Positions 34,341 through 45,565 of a stretch of DNA of 64,000 nucleotides are shown one piece after another. The DNA comes from Cytospora piceicola (lineage: Eukaryota; Ascomycota; Sordariomycetes; Diaporthales; Cytosporaceae): contig JALQBC010000003.1 in NCBI GenBank assembly GCA_023375675.1, forward strand, positions 1,178,001 to 1,242,000, in the 5' to 3' direction. Numbering within the stretch: the first letter of the stretch is position 1; every line of letters begins with the position of its first letter. The notes under the pieces are model-generated. The model saw only the letters and a program-made list of their open reading frames with translations, was not told the DNA's origin and searched no databases. Position numbers and translations under genes: made by a program.

Positions 34341-35189
34341 ATGCCACCATTCACGCCGCCCGTGCGCTGTGCCAACTCCACCTCCGCCGCCAGGCTGTTC
34401 GTGCAGCTCGCGCCCAGGAGGGTGCCCTCCCAGCTGGTCCTCGACTTCCTCCTGCCCCGGAGTCATCAGCATGCCGCCGCCGCCGCCGCCTCCCCCGCGA
34501 GGTCTTTCCGCAACCCGACCGCGAAGTCCAAGCTACCACGGGCAGTAGGATGGAGGATACCGGGGGCCATGACACCGAGGCCAGTCGCCTCCTACATGAC
34601 GGCCCGGCCGTACACCCAGGCAGTCTACAACCCCCAACAGGATGAGGACGGGAACGAGATGAAGATGGACATCACCCCGAGGGCAGCAAAGGTTCGCCGA
34701 CCCCGACCTCGACCCTATCCTCTTCCGCTTTCTATACTCCAGCAGCCTTCTTACTAACACTCACGCGCCTTTTGACAGCGCCTCAGCGACATAATGCAAA
34801 AGGACGGCAACCCGCACCTCGCCCTCCGTATCCAGGTCGAATCCGGCGGCTGTCACGGCTTCCAGTACCTCATGAGCCTTGTCACGCTCCCAGAGTCACT
34901 CCCTTCCAGCCCCGCCGCCGGCGCCGAGCCTAGCCACCATCCCGGTGATGGTGCAGAATCAGGGGAGGTACGCGAGGATGACACTATTTTCACATACTCG
35001 GCAGAAGAGGGGCAGGAGAAAGGGTTGATGGCTCCCAAGGTCATACTGGACCAGCCGTCGTTGGACCTGCTGAAGGGAAGCAAGGTGGACTTCACGATGG
35101 AGTTGATCGGATCACAGTTCAAGATCACAGATAATCCACTGGCGACAAGCAGCTGTGGCTGTGGTACAAGCTTCGACATCAAGATATAG
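34341..35189 (+). CDS. ISA2: Mitochondrial iron-sulfur assembly protein Isa2 (HesB/IscA family), 253 aa
   Basis: A-type Fe-S carrier working with Isa1 and Iba57 to mature [4Fe-4S] proteins (aconitase, lipoate synthase) in mitochondria. Exons 34341-34691 and 34779-35189. The first 90 residues are basic, Ala/Arg-rich and lack acids, fitting a mitochondrial presequence. The HesB domain starts at MDITPRAAKRLSDIM (spliced) and carries the three conserved cysteines in SGGCHGFQY and SSCGCGTSFDIKI at the very C-terminus. An acidic, Pro/Ser-rich insert of about 40 residues sits inside the domain after MSLVTLPE, as in other fungal Isa2 proteins. The intron donor reads GTTCGC, which is off-consensus, but the joined reading is convincing. 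Confidence 0.93.
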
Positions 35190-35508
35190 ATCCATTACGC
35201 ATCGAATCATTAGACTCTACAGAAGGAACTCATAATAATTTGCATAGCATGGGCAGTGATGCGACTGGAGCGGGCAAGTTGAGACAGTGAACGCGGTATG
35301 ATATTACTTGACACTGATACCACGTTTTGGTATGTGAGAACGAAAAGGTGTCCGGTCACACAAAGGTACAGGTATAAGATTGAATTCGTAAGTCTTTTTC
35401 AGGAAAACCAGACTTTTCTCATTTAACGCCGTGCATCCATGCCGAGTACCATTCCGTTCCCAAAGCCAAACCAGCTAAAAAAGCAGCACCGCAACCAAGG
35501 TTCTACTC
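35190..35508. other. Convergent 3' region between ISA2 and RPL7
   Basis: About 320 bases holding the two 3' untranslated ends; AT-rich, with no gene or repeat seen. Confidence 0.4.
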
Positions 35509-37071
35509 CTAGTTCATCTGGCGGATGAGAGCGTTGATGTTCTCCTCGCGGTTGCCAAGGTCACCACCCTCGATGAAGTGCTTGAACTTGCGAGTGTGGA
35601 AGCCACCGTTGGGGTTGGACAGCTTGAAGGGCCACAGGAAGTTTGAGGCCTGCTTGAAGTTGGGGCCGACGGTGTAGATCTCGTGGATGAGATCCTCCAT
35701 GCAGACGATGCCGTACTTGCCGAGGTTCTCCTCAATGATGGAGTTGTCGGTCAGGGCGATACGCTGCTTGTTGACCTTTCCGTATCCGCGCTTGTAGACA
35801 AGCTCCTTGACGGACTTCAAGTTGGGGTAACCGTAGGCGACCCAAGGCTCAATAACCTTGATCATCTCGGTGACGGCCTTGGTGACACGGACGAAGACAC
35901 CGTTGTTGATCTGCAGCAGACGGAGCAGCTGGAGGATCTTACGGGGCTTGGGGGCGATCTTGTTGATACTATTGGACTGTCAGTGACTGCTGCACTTGAG
36001 GAACTGGTGACAAAACTTACCCCTTGATACGGATGATGAAGATCAGGTTGGCCTCAGAGGGGACGTAGAACTCGCCGCTCTGCTTGGCAACACGGCCCAG
36101 GCGGATCTTCTCACGCTCCTGGTCACGGTACTCCTGAACGTACTTCTCAGCACGCTTGAAGATGACGCCGCGCTTCTCCTTGTTGGCCTATTTTGAAGAG
36201 TTAGCATCGATAACCCGAAAGCATGGTTTGATTATCAAAGTTCTCCTCCATCGATCAGACCCGAAAGACAGTAATTCGCGACATCATCGACCGTAGTCTA
36301 GCCAGGCGTGGATACAGTTGTTCATCACTTCGCTCCCCAATTTGATTCTGGTGTAGAGACTAACCTTCTTCTTGTTCTCAATGTCGGCCGACCTCTCAGC
36401 ACGAGCCTTCTCCTGAGACTTGCGCTTCTTCAGGAGGGTCTCGGGGACCAGAATCTGGTCGTTGGTGGGGACGGTACTGCATAGTCATCAGATTAGTACG
36501 TAGTCCGGCATACTTCAGTGAAGCATGAAGGAGAGCGCCGGTGGAGAACTGTTGCTAAGTGCGACATTCTCTGCATGGCTAACTCGTAAAGCTGATTTTA
36601 ATCGGTGAGTCCAAAGAGTCCAGCAGATGCGAGAGCAAACTGCGAAGACAGCTACTGGTGCTACCTCATCCGACAACACCTCGACTAGGTCGAGAAATTA
36701 TGCTCGCAGTGTAGCAGCCCATCAAGCAGAAGATGAACTTCTTGCGACGGGTGCAATTCTGCGGCAATGGATTTAAGAGAGAAGGCCTGGGTAGACCTTC
36801 AGCTCCAACACCCCGCGCGACATCTCTCGATCTGCAGGCTGTGTTTCAAGCCTGGAGGAAGGAGGGAGAAGAGCAGGAAAGATCGAGCTGGCTGCGCTTA
36901 CTCATGCCTTCCACTCTGGGGAGAGGGGCAGGTAGAGCAAAGCTTTCCCAGCAGGAGAGGACCACGACAATCTGCAATAGATGCTCCGAAAACCAGGCGT
37001 TGAGGGGATAAAGACTGGCATCTCAATTGATGCCAGCATCAACGGAGGGCTCAAACATACGTGGCAGGCAT
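35509..37071 (-). CDS. RPL7: 60S ribosomal protein L7 (uL30), 249 aa
   Basis: Structural protein of the large cytosolic ribosomal subunit. Exons on the minus strand: 37071-37061 (11 bases), 36476-36365, 36187-36021, 35968-35509. Spliced start [19 protein letters not shown], then the basic [14 protein letters not shown] region, and the ribosomal L30 core ([51 protein letters not shown]). Length fits the family. The first intron is long (584 bases, 36477-37060) and splits codon 4, a common design in fungal ribosomal protein genes. The second intron (36188-36364) hosts a C/D-box snoRNA. The gene is divergent to RPS14, with 362 bases between start codons. Confidence 0.97.
36250..36334 (-). ncRNA. 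Intronic C/D-box snoRNA, likely LSU rRNA 2'-O-methylation guide (snR39b-like)
   Basis: Within RPL7 intron 2. On the minus strand a perfect C box GTGATGA (36328-36322) and a D box CTGA (36258-36255) lie 74 bases apart end to end, with an internal C'-like ATGATGT near 36281-36287. The ten bases directly upstream of the D box (complement of ACCCGAAAGA, 36259-36268) pair with the conserved LSU rRNA sequence GGGACCCGAAAGAUGGUG, recalled from memory. The fifth base from the D box pairs with the G of ACCCG, which I take to be yeast 25S G805, the site of snR39b (human U39/SNORD55). A short CGA/TCG terminal stem is possible. Yeast RPL7A/RPL7B introns host snR39 and snR59, which act two bases away (A807). 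Mature ends are estimates. Confidence 0.82.
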
Positions 37072-37433
37072 CTTGAGGTCGGTATGGTCGACTGTGGGAT
37101 AGATGGTTGGATGGTCGAAAGGAGTGTCGGTTGGGCGGTTGGAAAGTTTCGAAGCAGAAGAGAAAAGAGAAAATAGGCAATACAGTCCGTTGGCGATGGC
37201 CCCACTCAAAAGCGAAATTTTGTTCCGGTTGAAATTCCGTGTGACTTCTGTGGGCCGTGCTCTGATTGGCGGCAACGGCCAGAGAAAGTGGGCCTAGGCT
37301 GACCGCCCGCCAAAATGCCCACACCCGAATTTTGCAACTCTCAAATGCATCCGCGCGAGATCTTCTCTTGGTTTGATCTTTCGTCCACCCCATACGCCTT
37401 AACTGTCAACGACCCAGTCGAATCAATCTCAAG
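37072..37433. promoter_or_regulatory. Divergent promoter RPL7/RPS14
   Basis: A 362-base region between the start codons of two ribosomal protein genes. An inverted CCAAT (ATTGG) lies at about 37262-37266. Shared control would suit co-expression of the two subunits, but this is inference. Confidence 0.55.
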
Positions 37434-38187
<754 letters not shown>

Positions 38188-38795
38188 GCGCCAAACCCGT
38201 CTTTTATTGGATGGCTGGCGAGCAGATGGGATTGCGTGGCTACTGCATATGGGTCACTCTGTGGCGTTGACAGTTACGAGGAGAACGGCTCGCGCCTGGT
38301 CTCCATTCTTCACAGCTCCCTCTCGGGGGCTGGTCACATGTTGATGCGTATGGCACAGCTACGGCAATGAAAAAATAAAGTGAACCACCACATTTACTTG
38401 ACCCGTTTCGCGTGAAATGTCTCTCAGGCTCGTGACAATGTGCGTGAGATCAATGTTTACGGCCCGATGGACGGATTTCAAGAGATCACTAAGCTCGTAC
38501 GTCGGCCTTTCCATTGTTACGAGCTGTATGCTATACAAGGAGCGTTTGACCAAAAGGGTTAACATGGGGGAGTCAACGCTCGATAGATTGAACCCTGCTA
38601 TCTGGTGAGCGAGACTGAAGTTAAGTGGTCAAATTGAGCACAGTTCTGACCGGCCATGTACTTCCCTTGGACCCTGAGAACCAGGACCGTCCCTGAGTAA
38701 CCCCAACCAACACCTTGCTATTTGGGTAGTCATCGAATATCAAACAAACCGGATACTTCCAGTATAATCAGCACACATCATCAACCTCGCCAATC
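38188..38795. other. Convergent 3' region RPS14/RAD26
   Basis: About 600 bases between converging stops; short chance frames only. Confidence 0.4.
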
Positions 38796-41700
38796 TCACT
38801 TGTAAGCCGTCCTCAGTGACCAGATGCCCCTCATGGTAGACCCAGTTTGCTCCATCCTCGCCACAGTATTCAGCGCCGCCTTGAACGCATCCGTCGCCTT
38901 CTTCGTGTGGCAGTACGGGTTGAAGTGGTCCACCAGCACCTTGGACGGGCAACGCCCGCCATGTCGCCGGATAAAGAGGGGGATCATCTCCTTGAACTCC
39001 TTCACTCCGTACCGACCGCTCGGTGGCGTCGCTGTTCCCGAGCGAGAGCTGCTGGCGCCGCCACCACTGTCAAGGCCCTGGCGGCCTCGGATTCCTGCAA
39101 GCACGCTCGCGGAGCCCGGGCCTGCACGCCCGAGGCCGGTGCTGGAAGGGCGGGGCGCGCCGGACTGGCCGTGCTCCCCAGTCCAGGTGACCGTGCCGAT
39201 AGGGACGTGGCGAGCTTGCTCCCTGGAGCGGCGTAGATGATCGGCTGCCTCGGCCGCCACGCGGTTCGCCTCGCGCTCGAGGATCGTGCGGTCGGCCTTC
39301 ACGGCCTTCTTGCCATTGATGATTTCGTCGTGCTCGAGAGCCTCGTGAACACCACGGGCGAAAATCCCGGCCATGATGCGGTCTTCCTCCCCGGTGGGGG
39401 CATCCTCCTCCTGCTGGAATTCTTCCACCCCGGTGACGCCGTCGATCTCACGCACCTTGTCATCCTCATCATCATCGCCTTGAGGTGCCATATTACCAAG
39501 CATTTTGGCATGCTGGTCGTCGAGGTCGTAATTTGTGTTTCCAGGTGCAATTTTGGGCGTAACGTCCATCGTGACTTCGCTGCCAGTGAAGAGCCGACTT
39601 GTCTCCGTCGCACCGTCGTGGTCGACATCGAGGGTGAACAAGTCATGCATATCGCGGAGGTTCAGCGTCGTACGCTGTTTCGGATCTCTCAGGACCTTGT
39701 TCGAGAGAAACTGCTTGTAAATTTGCCGATGGTAAATCTTCTCTTCGATTGTGCCGGCAGTCATCAGACGGAAGATGATGACTTCTTTCTTCTGTCCCAA
39801 TCGCCAGGCTCTCTCCCGGGCCTGCACGTCAGTGGAAGGATTCCAATCCGGGTCATATATAATAACCCTACTGGCACCGGTGAGGTTGACGCCAAGGCCA
39901 CCCACTTTCGTGGTCAAAAGGAACACGTCAAGCTGGGGATCATTGTTGAATCTGTCGACTAGCTTCTGCCGTTCCTTGACAGGAGTCTTTCCATCCATGC
40001 GAATGTAGTTGATTCCGCCCTGTCGCTTGAGAAAGGCCTCCAATATGTCGAGCATTAGAACACCTTGGCTGAACAGCAGGACCTTGTGGCCAAACCGCTT
40101 CCATAAGTGTACAAGTCGCTTTACGACCTGCATCTTGCCAGACTGACGCGCTGATCCCCACTGGTAGTCTGGCCGGTTCTTTCGCTGTGGAAAGGCCAGG
40201 TCTGGGTGATTACAGATCTTCCTCAAATGATCAATGCCATAAAGTGAGGAACGGCCTTTGTTGAGGATGGCATTCATGTCTGAGGACTTGAGAAACAGCT
40301 CATAAGCATCTCGCTGGACGCTCGTCAACTTGCAGAACAACACTTGCTCCTGCTTCTTCGGAAGGTCTGCAGCCACGTCCTTTTTGGTACGCTGCAACAA
40401 ATAAGGGCTGATGGTATCCTTCAGGGTCTCCGCGCATTTCTGTGCCGTCATCACTTGCAGATTGGTTGCATTAGCATACCCACCGAGCTTGATGGGTACC
40501 TCAAACTGGCTTCGAAACGCGACCAGCGAGCCGAGGTGCATAGGAATGATGAAGTCGAAGAGCGACCAAAGCTCAATCAGACTGTTTTGCATCGGAGTGC
40601 CCGAGAGAATGATTCGGTTGGGTGTGCGCAATTCCTTGGCGCAGAAGGTGATGTATGTATTTGGGTTCCGGATTTTGTGTCCTTCATCCAGCACGGCATA
40701 ATCCCAATTGACGGGAATCAGAACGTCCCCGTACGTCTGGAGACCCGCGTATGTGGTGACCAAAACGTGGCCGTCCTTGACCACTCGATCCACGATCTTC
40801 TTCGCTGCCTTGTTCGACTTCTTTGGCTTCTGATACTCTTCCCACATATCCTCGTCTTCTATGCGCTCTTCCCTGCCGACATCCACCATGCCGCTTCCAG
40901 ACGAGTGCAGAATCGAAACTCGGAGAGGTGGCCACCACCGATGGAACTCGCTCACCCATTGCTGGAGGACAGTCGCAGGCGCGACAACAAGAACAGGCTT
41001 TGTGAGCTTCTTGCTATAATGCAGTGCCGCCACGAAAGAAATGAGCTGTATGGTCTTCCCGAGGCCCATCTCGTCGCCCACAATACCTCCAACCCCCTGA
41101 CAGTATAGCTCCGCCAGCCATTGCACACCGGTCTTTTGATAGTCGAAAAGTGACGGATAAATATCACCAGGCAGCTTCATTCCGTTTTCAAACTGGTGAT
41201 CTGGTTGGTCCGGGGATGGTTTATACCATTCTTCTTCACCAGGATTTCCAGATACATCTACTGGTAATCCATCCCGCTCTTGCTTGTGGTGCCGAGCACG
41301 GCTTCTGCGCTCAATCCAGTCGGACAAACGTCTTTGATATGCTGATTCGTCCCCGTCATCGATTTTGCTGAAATCGATTTTCTTTTCCTCTTTGGCAGAT
41401 TTTGGTGTCTTTCTAGGGGTGGTTCGAGTGACATCGGTCATGTCGTAGTCCTCAGACCCGAGTGGGGAGGCCACATCAGCGGCGTTGGGCTCAAACTCGT
41501 CAGATGAGGCTGCTTCCCGCTGGACCTTCCGCTTCTTTCGAGGTCGAAGAGAGAATTCATTTTCGATATGTGTTGCAGCCACCTCCTCTGGGTCCTCGGC
41601 GAAACCCGGAAGACGCAGGTTGCGATGAGATCGTGGCTGATCAGTGCTCTGCTCTAGCTCCAATTCTTCGGCAACAGCTTCATCCTCAGCTTCTATGATA

Positions 41701-42344
41701 GCATTCGCAAGCTCTCCTTGTACACCATCCGGCCTTGGGCCACCGATCTTGGCAAATGGCGTGATCTTGCCTGTACGGATGAGGTACTCTCGTTGTGTCT
41801 CGCCTGGTAACTTGCCAGTTGATGTAGTAGCAGTGACATCTTCTTCCGCCTCGGCCTGGTGTCTCTCCTCGATGCGCGCATTGAAGTCCGCAATATCGTT
41901 GTCGACCAACTCGATTTCCGCATTGATCCGTGCTATTTCCTGCTGAATCTTGTCTTTCAGAGGTGTGTTTCCCCAAGCTCTTCGCAGCTTCTGCTCTTGC
42001 TCCATCTTCCGATTGATGAACTTCAACTTTGTGGCCTCCGCTCTTGCGATACGGTTTTTGTCTTTACTGTCCTCGGCCTCGGCTAGAGCGAGGCTAGCTT
42101 GGTGTGTGATGTCGCGCTCGAGATCTTCTTGGTCGCGAACATTTGTATTTAAGCTCTTCAAGGCCGACTCTTCATCGAGGTCTTCAGAGATATGGGCAGG
42201 AGTTCCGTCGCGATCGGTATTAGGCGAGGAGGCTGCATGGGCATTGTCATCGAAAGTCACTGACTTGTCGATATCGTTCACACTGGTGTTTGGCTCGACA
42301 GGAAGCGAGTCGGCGACTTGATCGCCGTCTTGAGAAGCCATCAT
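38796..42344 (-). CDS. RAD26: SNF2-family DNA repair ATPase Rad26/CSB, 1182 aa
   Basis: Nuclear DNA translocase of transcription-coupled nucleotide excision repair that acts on stalled RNA polymerase II (yeast Rad26, human CSB/ERCC6). One exon. The frame is open up to 42473, but the tandem ATGs at 42344/42341 (MMASQDGDQ) fit better than the hydrophobic upstream extension. Acidic N-terminal half with coiled coil (about residues 80-180) and a basic KKRKVQRE signal. ATPase core: Walker A GDEMGLGKTIQLI (about residue 422), DEGH box in YAVLDEGHKIRNPN (about 550), SGTPMQNSLIEL, and in the second lobe FSQGVLMLDILEAFL, TTKVGGLGVNLTGA and QARERAWRLGQ. The last 70 residues resemble a winged-helix region (FKEMIPLFIRRHGGRCPS). 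Codon use looks native. Confidence 0.95.
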   Translation of the reverse strand: MMASQDGDQVADSLPVEPNTSVNDIDKSVTFDDNAHAASSPNTDRDGTPAHISEDLDEESALKSLNTNVRDQEDLERDITHQASLALAEAEDSKDKNRIARAEATKLKFINRKMEQEQKLRRAWGNTPLKDKIQQEIARINAEIELVDNDIADFNARIEERHQAEAEEDVTATTSTGKLPGETQREYLIRTGKITPFAKIGGPRPDGVQGELANAIIEAEDEAVAEELELEQSTDQPRSHRNLRLPGFAEDPEEVAATHIENEFSLRPRKKRKVQREAASSDEFEPNAADVASPLGSEDYDMTDVTRTTPRKTPKSAKEEKKIDFSKIDDGDESAYQRRLSDWIERRSRARHHKQERDGLPVDVSGNPGEEEWYKPSPDQPDHQFENGMKLPGDIYPSLFDYQKTGVQWLAELYCQGVGGIVGDEMGLGKTIQLISFVAALHYSKKLTKPVLVVAPATVLQQWVSEFHRWWPPLRVSILHSSGSGMVDVGREERIEDEDMWEEYQKPKKSNKAAKKIVDRVVKDGHVLVTTYAGLQTYGDVLIPVNWDYAVLDEGHKIRNPNTYITFCAKELRTPNRIILSGTPMQNSLIELWSLFDFIIPMHLGSLVAFRSQFEVPIKLGGYANATNLQVMTAQKCAETLKDTISPYLLQRTKKDVAADLPKKQEQVLFCKLTSVQRDAYELFLKSSDMNAILNKGRSSLYGIDHLRKICNHPDLAFPQRKNRPDYQWGSARQSGKMQVVKRLVHLWKRFGHKVLLFSQGVLMLDILEAFLKRQGGINYIRMDGKTPVKERQKLVDRFNNDPQLDVFLLTTKVGGLGVNLTGASRVIIYDPDWNPSTDVQARERAWRLGQKKEVIIFRLMTAGTIEEKIYHRQIYKQFLSNKVLRDPKQRTTLNLRDMHDLFTLDVDHDGATETSRLFTGSEVTMDVTPKIAPGNTNYDLDDQHAKMLGNMAPQGDDDEDDKVREIDGVTGVEEFQQEEDAPTGEEDRIMAGIFARGVHEALEHDEIINGKKAVKADRTILEREANRVAAEAADHLRRSREQARHVPIGTVTWTGEHGQSGAPRPSSTGLGRAGPGSASVLAGIRGRQGLDSGGGASSSRSGTATPPSGRYGVKEFKEMIPLFIRRHGGRCPSKVLVDHFNPYCHTKKATDAFKAALNTVARMEQTGSTMRGIWSLRTAYK

Positions 42345-43217
42345 GAATGTTATCTCAAAATGAGTCCATGGGATTGTAGTGAAAAAGACAGGCCCAAAAT
42401 TGATTGACTGCTGACAGTTGCTATGGGAAGGGGCACAGCGGGAGACGAGGGATGGGTTGAGGAAAGGAAACAATATGATTGCAGTAGACAGGAAGTGTGA
42501 AAGGAAAGTGTACTGTAGGCAGCAGCGTAGAAACTTCGAAAGGTTCCAAAACCTTACGAGGGAAAGTTAGCGTTGTCAGCCTAAAGGTGAACCGTCATTC
42601 TATTGCCGTTGCAATGAGTAGAGTTGGGAAGTTCAAATCCGAGCGGCGATCCCGGACGAGGATGACGCACTTCAATGGATGATTAAGTGGTCGCGTCTCT
42701 GTCACGCTTCACGTGTTCTCGTTTCCAAATGGAGTTTCTTCAATAACCCGGACCAACCAAAGAGCCTTGGATGGCATTTTCATAATGAAGAAAGGAAAAT
42801 AACTTCTGGCCGGACTGTGGGATTCACTACTTGGATGATTCAATCGCAACCCACTAAACACTGCATTAAAGACCTAGATAGCAGCAATCCTCAATCAAGC
42901 AAACGTCTGCAAACACATCTGAAATCACAGTAGCCCCTTTGGGATCTGGCTCTGCAGCTGTTATGCAGAGGTTATTAGCCTACTACAACTGGCGCACATA
43001 CTCCCAAGGATTTGCTGGAATATAGTTTGGAATTTATTGGCTGCTTTAGCGCATAGTATGTAACGTATAACAGCAGAACACTCCGTGAATGCTTCTGCTG
43101 ACGATAGGGTCTCGGTTGTCCGCAGTCCCTCTCCCCGTCAGAAACATCGCATCGGCCGAAACACAGATAACCGGTGCAACGGGTGAGTATGCCCCGAATA
43201 CACACAGGACACCTCGC
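42345..43217. other. Spacer between TYR1 stop and RAD26 start
   Basis: About 870 bases with the RAD26 upstream region and the TYR1 3' flank. No gene or repeat recognised. Confidence 0.4.
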
Positions 43218-45143
43218 TCAGTCCTTGGTCGTCTCGAGCACGGCCTTGATCATGGCATTGCCGATCTTGCCCGCCTCCGTAAAGCGAGGCTCGAAGAAGC
43301 GCTGCGTGACCTTGAACCTCTCCATCCACGTCTCGAAGTGGCCCAGCGACACGCACTCGGCCCACCCCCGCGCGGCGAACGTGAACTCCAGGTCGTCCGA
43401 CCGGAACGTGTTGTCCTCCACGGCCGTCCGCAGCGCCTCGTCCAGCCTCTCGGGGTGCCGGAACAGGTTCTCGGTGACGCCCAGCCAGAGCCGGAACAGC
43501 GGCGTCGAGCAGATCATGTGGTCGTAGGGCACGATCCCCAGCGCGCTCCAGCAGTCCACCATGGCCAGCAGGCTCAGGTGGTTGTTGGCCAGCGCCTTGC
43601 CCTCCTCGGGCTTGGTCCCCAGGCTGAACTGGTCCAGGATGTCGTCCCGCAGCAGCGGCGTCTCCTCCCACTTGGGGTCGCCCTCCTTGCCGAACACCTT
43701 CTCCTTGGCCGCGTAGACCCTCTTCCGGAGCTCCGCGTGCTCGCCCTCGAGCATCAGCTTGAACAGCTCCGTCGTCGACCGCGCGTACTGCGTGATCTGC
43801 TTGCGCGCCTCGGGGTTCAGGATCGCCAGCCCCGCGTACACGTGCCAGTTCTGCGAGTAGATGCGCAGCGTCAGGTTGATCTTGGCGTTCTCGATCCCGC
43901 CGACGTACCGCGCGCCCTCCCAGGGAAACTGCTGCATCGCGTGCCAGGCTTTGCCCATGGAGAGGAAGGCCGCGTGCGTGACGGCCTGGGTGTCGGCTGT
44001 GATGCGGTCGTGTTCGCCGGCCGTGAGGTAGACATGCTTGGAGTTAAGGCATCGGAGGACGGCTTCGACCTTGTTAAAGGAGGCATCGGAGGCGCGGTGC
44101 TTGATGAGGACCTATGCTCATGTGTGAGAGGGAGTGAGTGTGCCTCTAGCAAAGCAGCCAAGACTCACCAGTGGCTGGCCACGAGGGTCGACATTTGGCC
44201 CATGTAGAGAATGGCAGGGAACGATATCGACGTCAGTAGGCAAGTACGCCTCAAAGGCGGCGATCTCGGGTGCCTTGCATGACGTCTGCCCTCCAACGAT
44301 AGCATTCATCTTTGTAGCTGCAACACAACATGGTAAGTGCATGACTCCCCCATACATATAACATTCACACGGAGTCGGGGCGTACAAGGGCCATATTCTT
44401 TTACGACAGTGCCGAGCACTGCAGCTTCTACGCTGTACAGGATGTAGTCGCTTTCTCTCGAGACAAGATGACCGTTTTGGAGAATTTGTATATTATTCTA
44501 GACGGACCACTTCTCAGCATGCCGTACTCGCCAAGTAGCTCTGAGCCACACGTAATGATGCGCGGGACATGGTGACAAGACCGTACATTCTCAGCGAACT
44601 CCTCGCACAGGCTGTCGTACTTCTCCTTCCTGTCGCATGCCTTTATCCTGCCCCGCGCTTCATGTCAGTAGTGTACTACCAACATGTATAGCATATATTG
44701 AGCTAATAGAAACCTGATGAGTTTTTGTTAGCCGATGTCCCTCGAAAGTGATATTCGACAAAAACGTATTATGTTTGGTGATTCAGACAAAAATTATAAG
44801 GTAGCTGAGATTTTTCATCATGGAAAACCCACCGAACCGGAACGGCCGATGAGCGATACTCTAGCCAAATGCACTCAAGTCATCATTGTAGGGGGGGTGT
44901 GAAGGGGTGTTTTGGTATGCAAAATAAAGGGAATTCAAGAAACTTACCAGCTTGAAACCTCCAGGACAGTAAGTGCTGTCCTGGAGGCGTCCCAAAAATG
45001 GGACAGGATGGAGCAAATTACCTCCAGCCAGCGGCAGACAGACGACGGGCGTACATCTTGCCCATGTCGCCCATGCCAATGATGCCAACGGTGAAGCCCT
45101 CCATGTCCAGCTGGACCTGCGACGTTTGCGACGCGGTGGCCAT
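43218..45143 (-). CDS. TYR1: Prephenate dehydrogenase (NADP+), 445 aa
   Basis: Converts prephenate to 4-hydroxyphenylpyruvate, the committed step to tyrosine in the shikimate branch; cytosolic. Five exons on the minus strand: 45143-45022, 44647-44587, 44497-44386, 44317-44169, 44111-43218. The dinucleotide-binding motif GIIGMGDMGKMYARRL starts at about residue 20 (GMGDMG at 23-28). Other family stretches: ILQNGHLVSRESDYILYSVE, NAIVGGQTSCKAPEIAAFE, PCHSLHGPNVDPRGQPLVLI, and EHDRITADTQAVTHAAFLSM. The long C-terminal exon is helical with the fungal extension. Intron 1 is long (374 bases); the other three are 57-89 bases. It shares a roughly 420-base upstream region with the divergent KTI13 gene. 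Confidence 0.95.
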
Positions 45144-45565
45144 AATTGCTGTTCCTTCTGATCTCGATGTATGCGCTGAGCTCGAAAAGGAACGGATCAC
45201 ATCCTAAGAGCTCACACTTCGTCGAGAGAGGAGGAAGAGGAGTTGGTTGGTTTGGTTGAATGATTTGTTTAGGAGATGCTTTGGAAAGTCAATTCTGATC
45301 GTGCCTTTTTAAAGTCCCAAATTTTCTGAACGAACAGGCGGGTCCAGGGAACAAAATGCCGCCGGATGCCGTCCACAAGCATCTGATTGGCGCTATGACC
45401 TACTGGGCCCACATGAGCTTTTGGAGCTTGTCTACACCTCTGCTAAACCCACCCCCTTGGATTAGAACAGAACCATCGATGCTCTCAAGTGAGATCATAC
45501 TATCCGTTCCACCTGACTCTTTAACACCTTTCTTCAGCCAAAGTGGTCCAATAAAAAAACACCCT
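45144..45565. promoter_or_regulatory. Divergent promoter TYR1/KTI13
   Basis: About 420 bases between the two probable start codons. The KTI13 frame is open back to an ATG at 45356, but that extension does not resemble the family, so I treat it as leader. No Gcn4/CPC1 site was securely seen. Confidence 0.45.

Noticed and set aside
36477..37060. snoRNA in the long RPL7 intron 1
   Set aside because: The only TGATGA on the sense strand lies next to the 3' splice site with no room for a D box.
39237..39962. 241- and 254-codon plus-strand frames inside RAD26
   Set aside because: Lie opposite conserved SNF2 motifs; shadows of the real gene.
42345..42473. N-terminal extension of RAD26 to 42473
   Set aside because: The added 43 residues are hydrophobic and cysteine-rich, unlike Rad26; the MMASQDG start fits better.
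45356..45565. N-terminal extension of KTI13/ATS1 to 45356
   Set aside because: Seventy residues without resemblance to RCC1 proteins, in what should be the shared promoter with TYR1.
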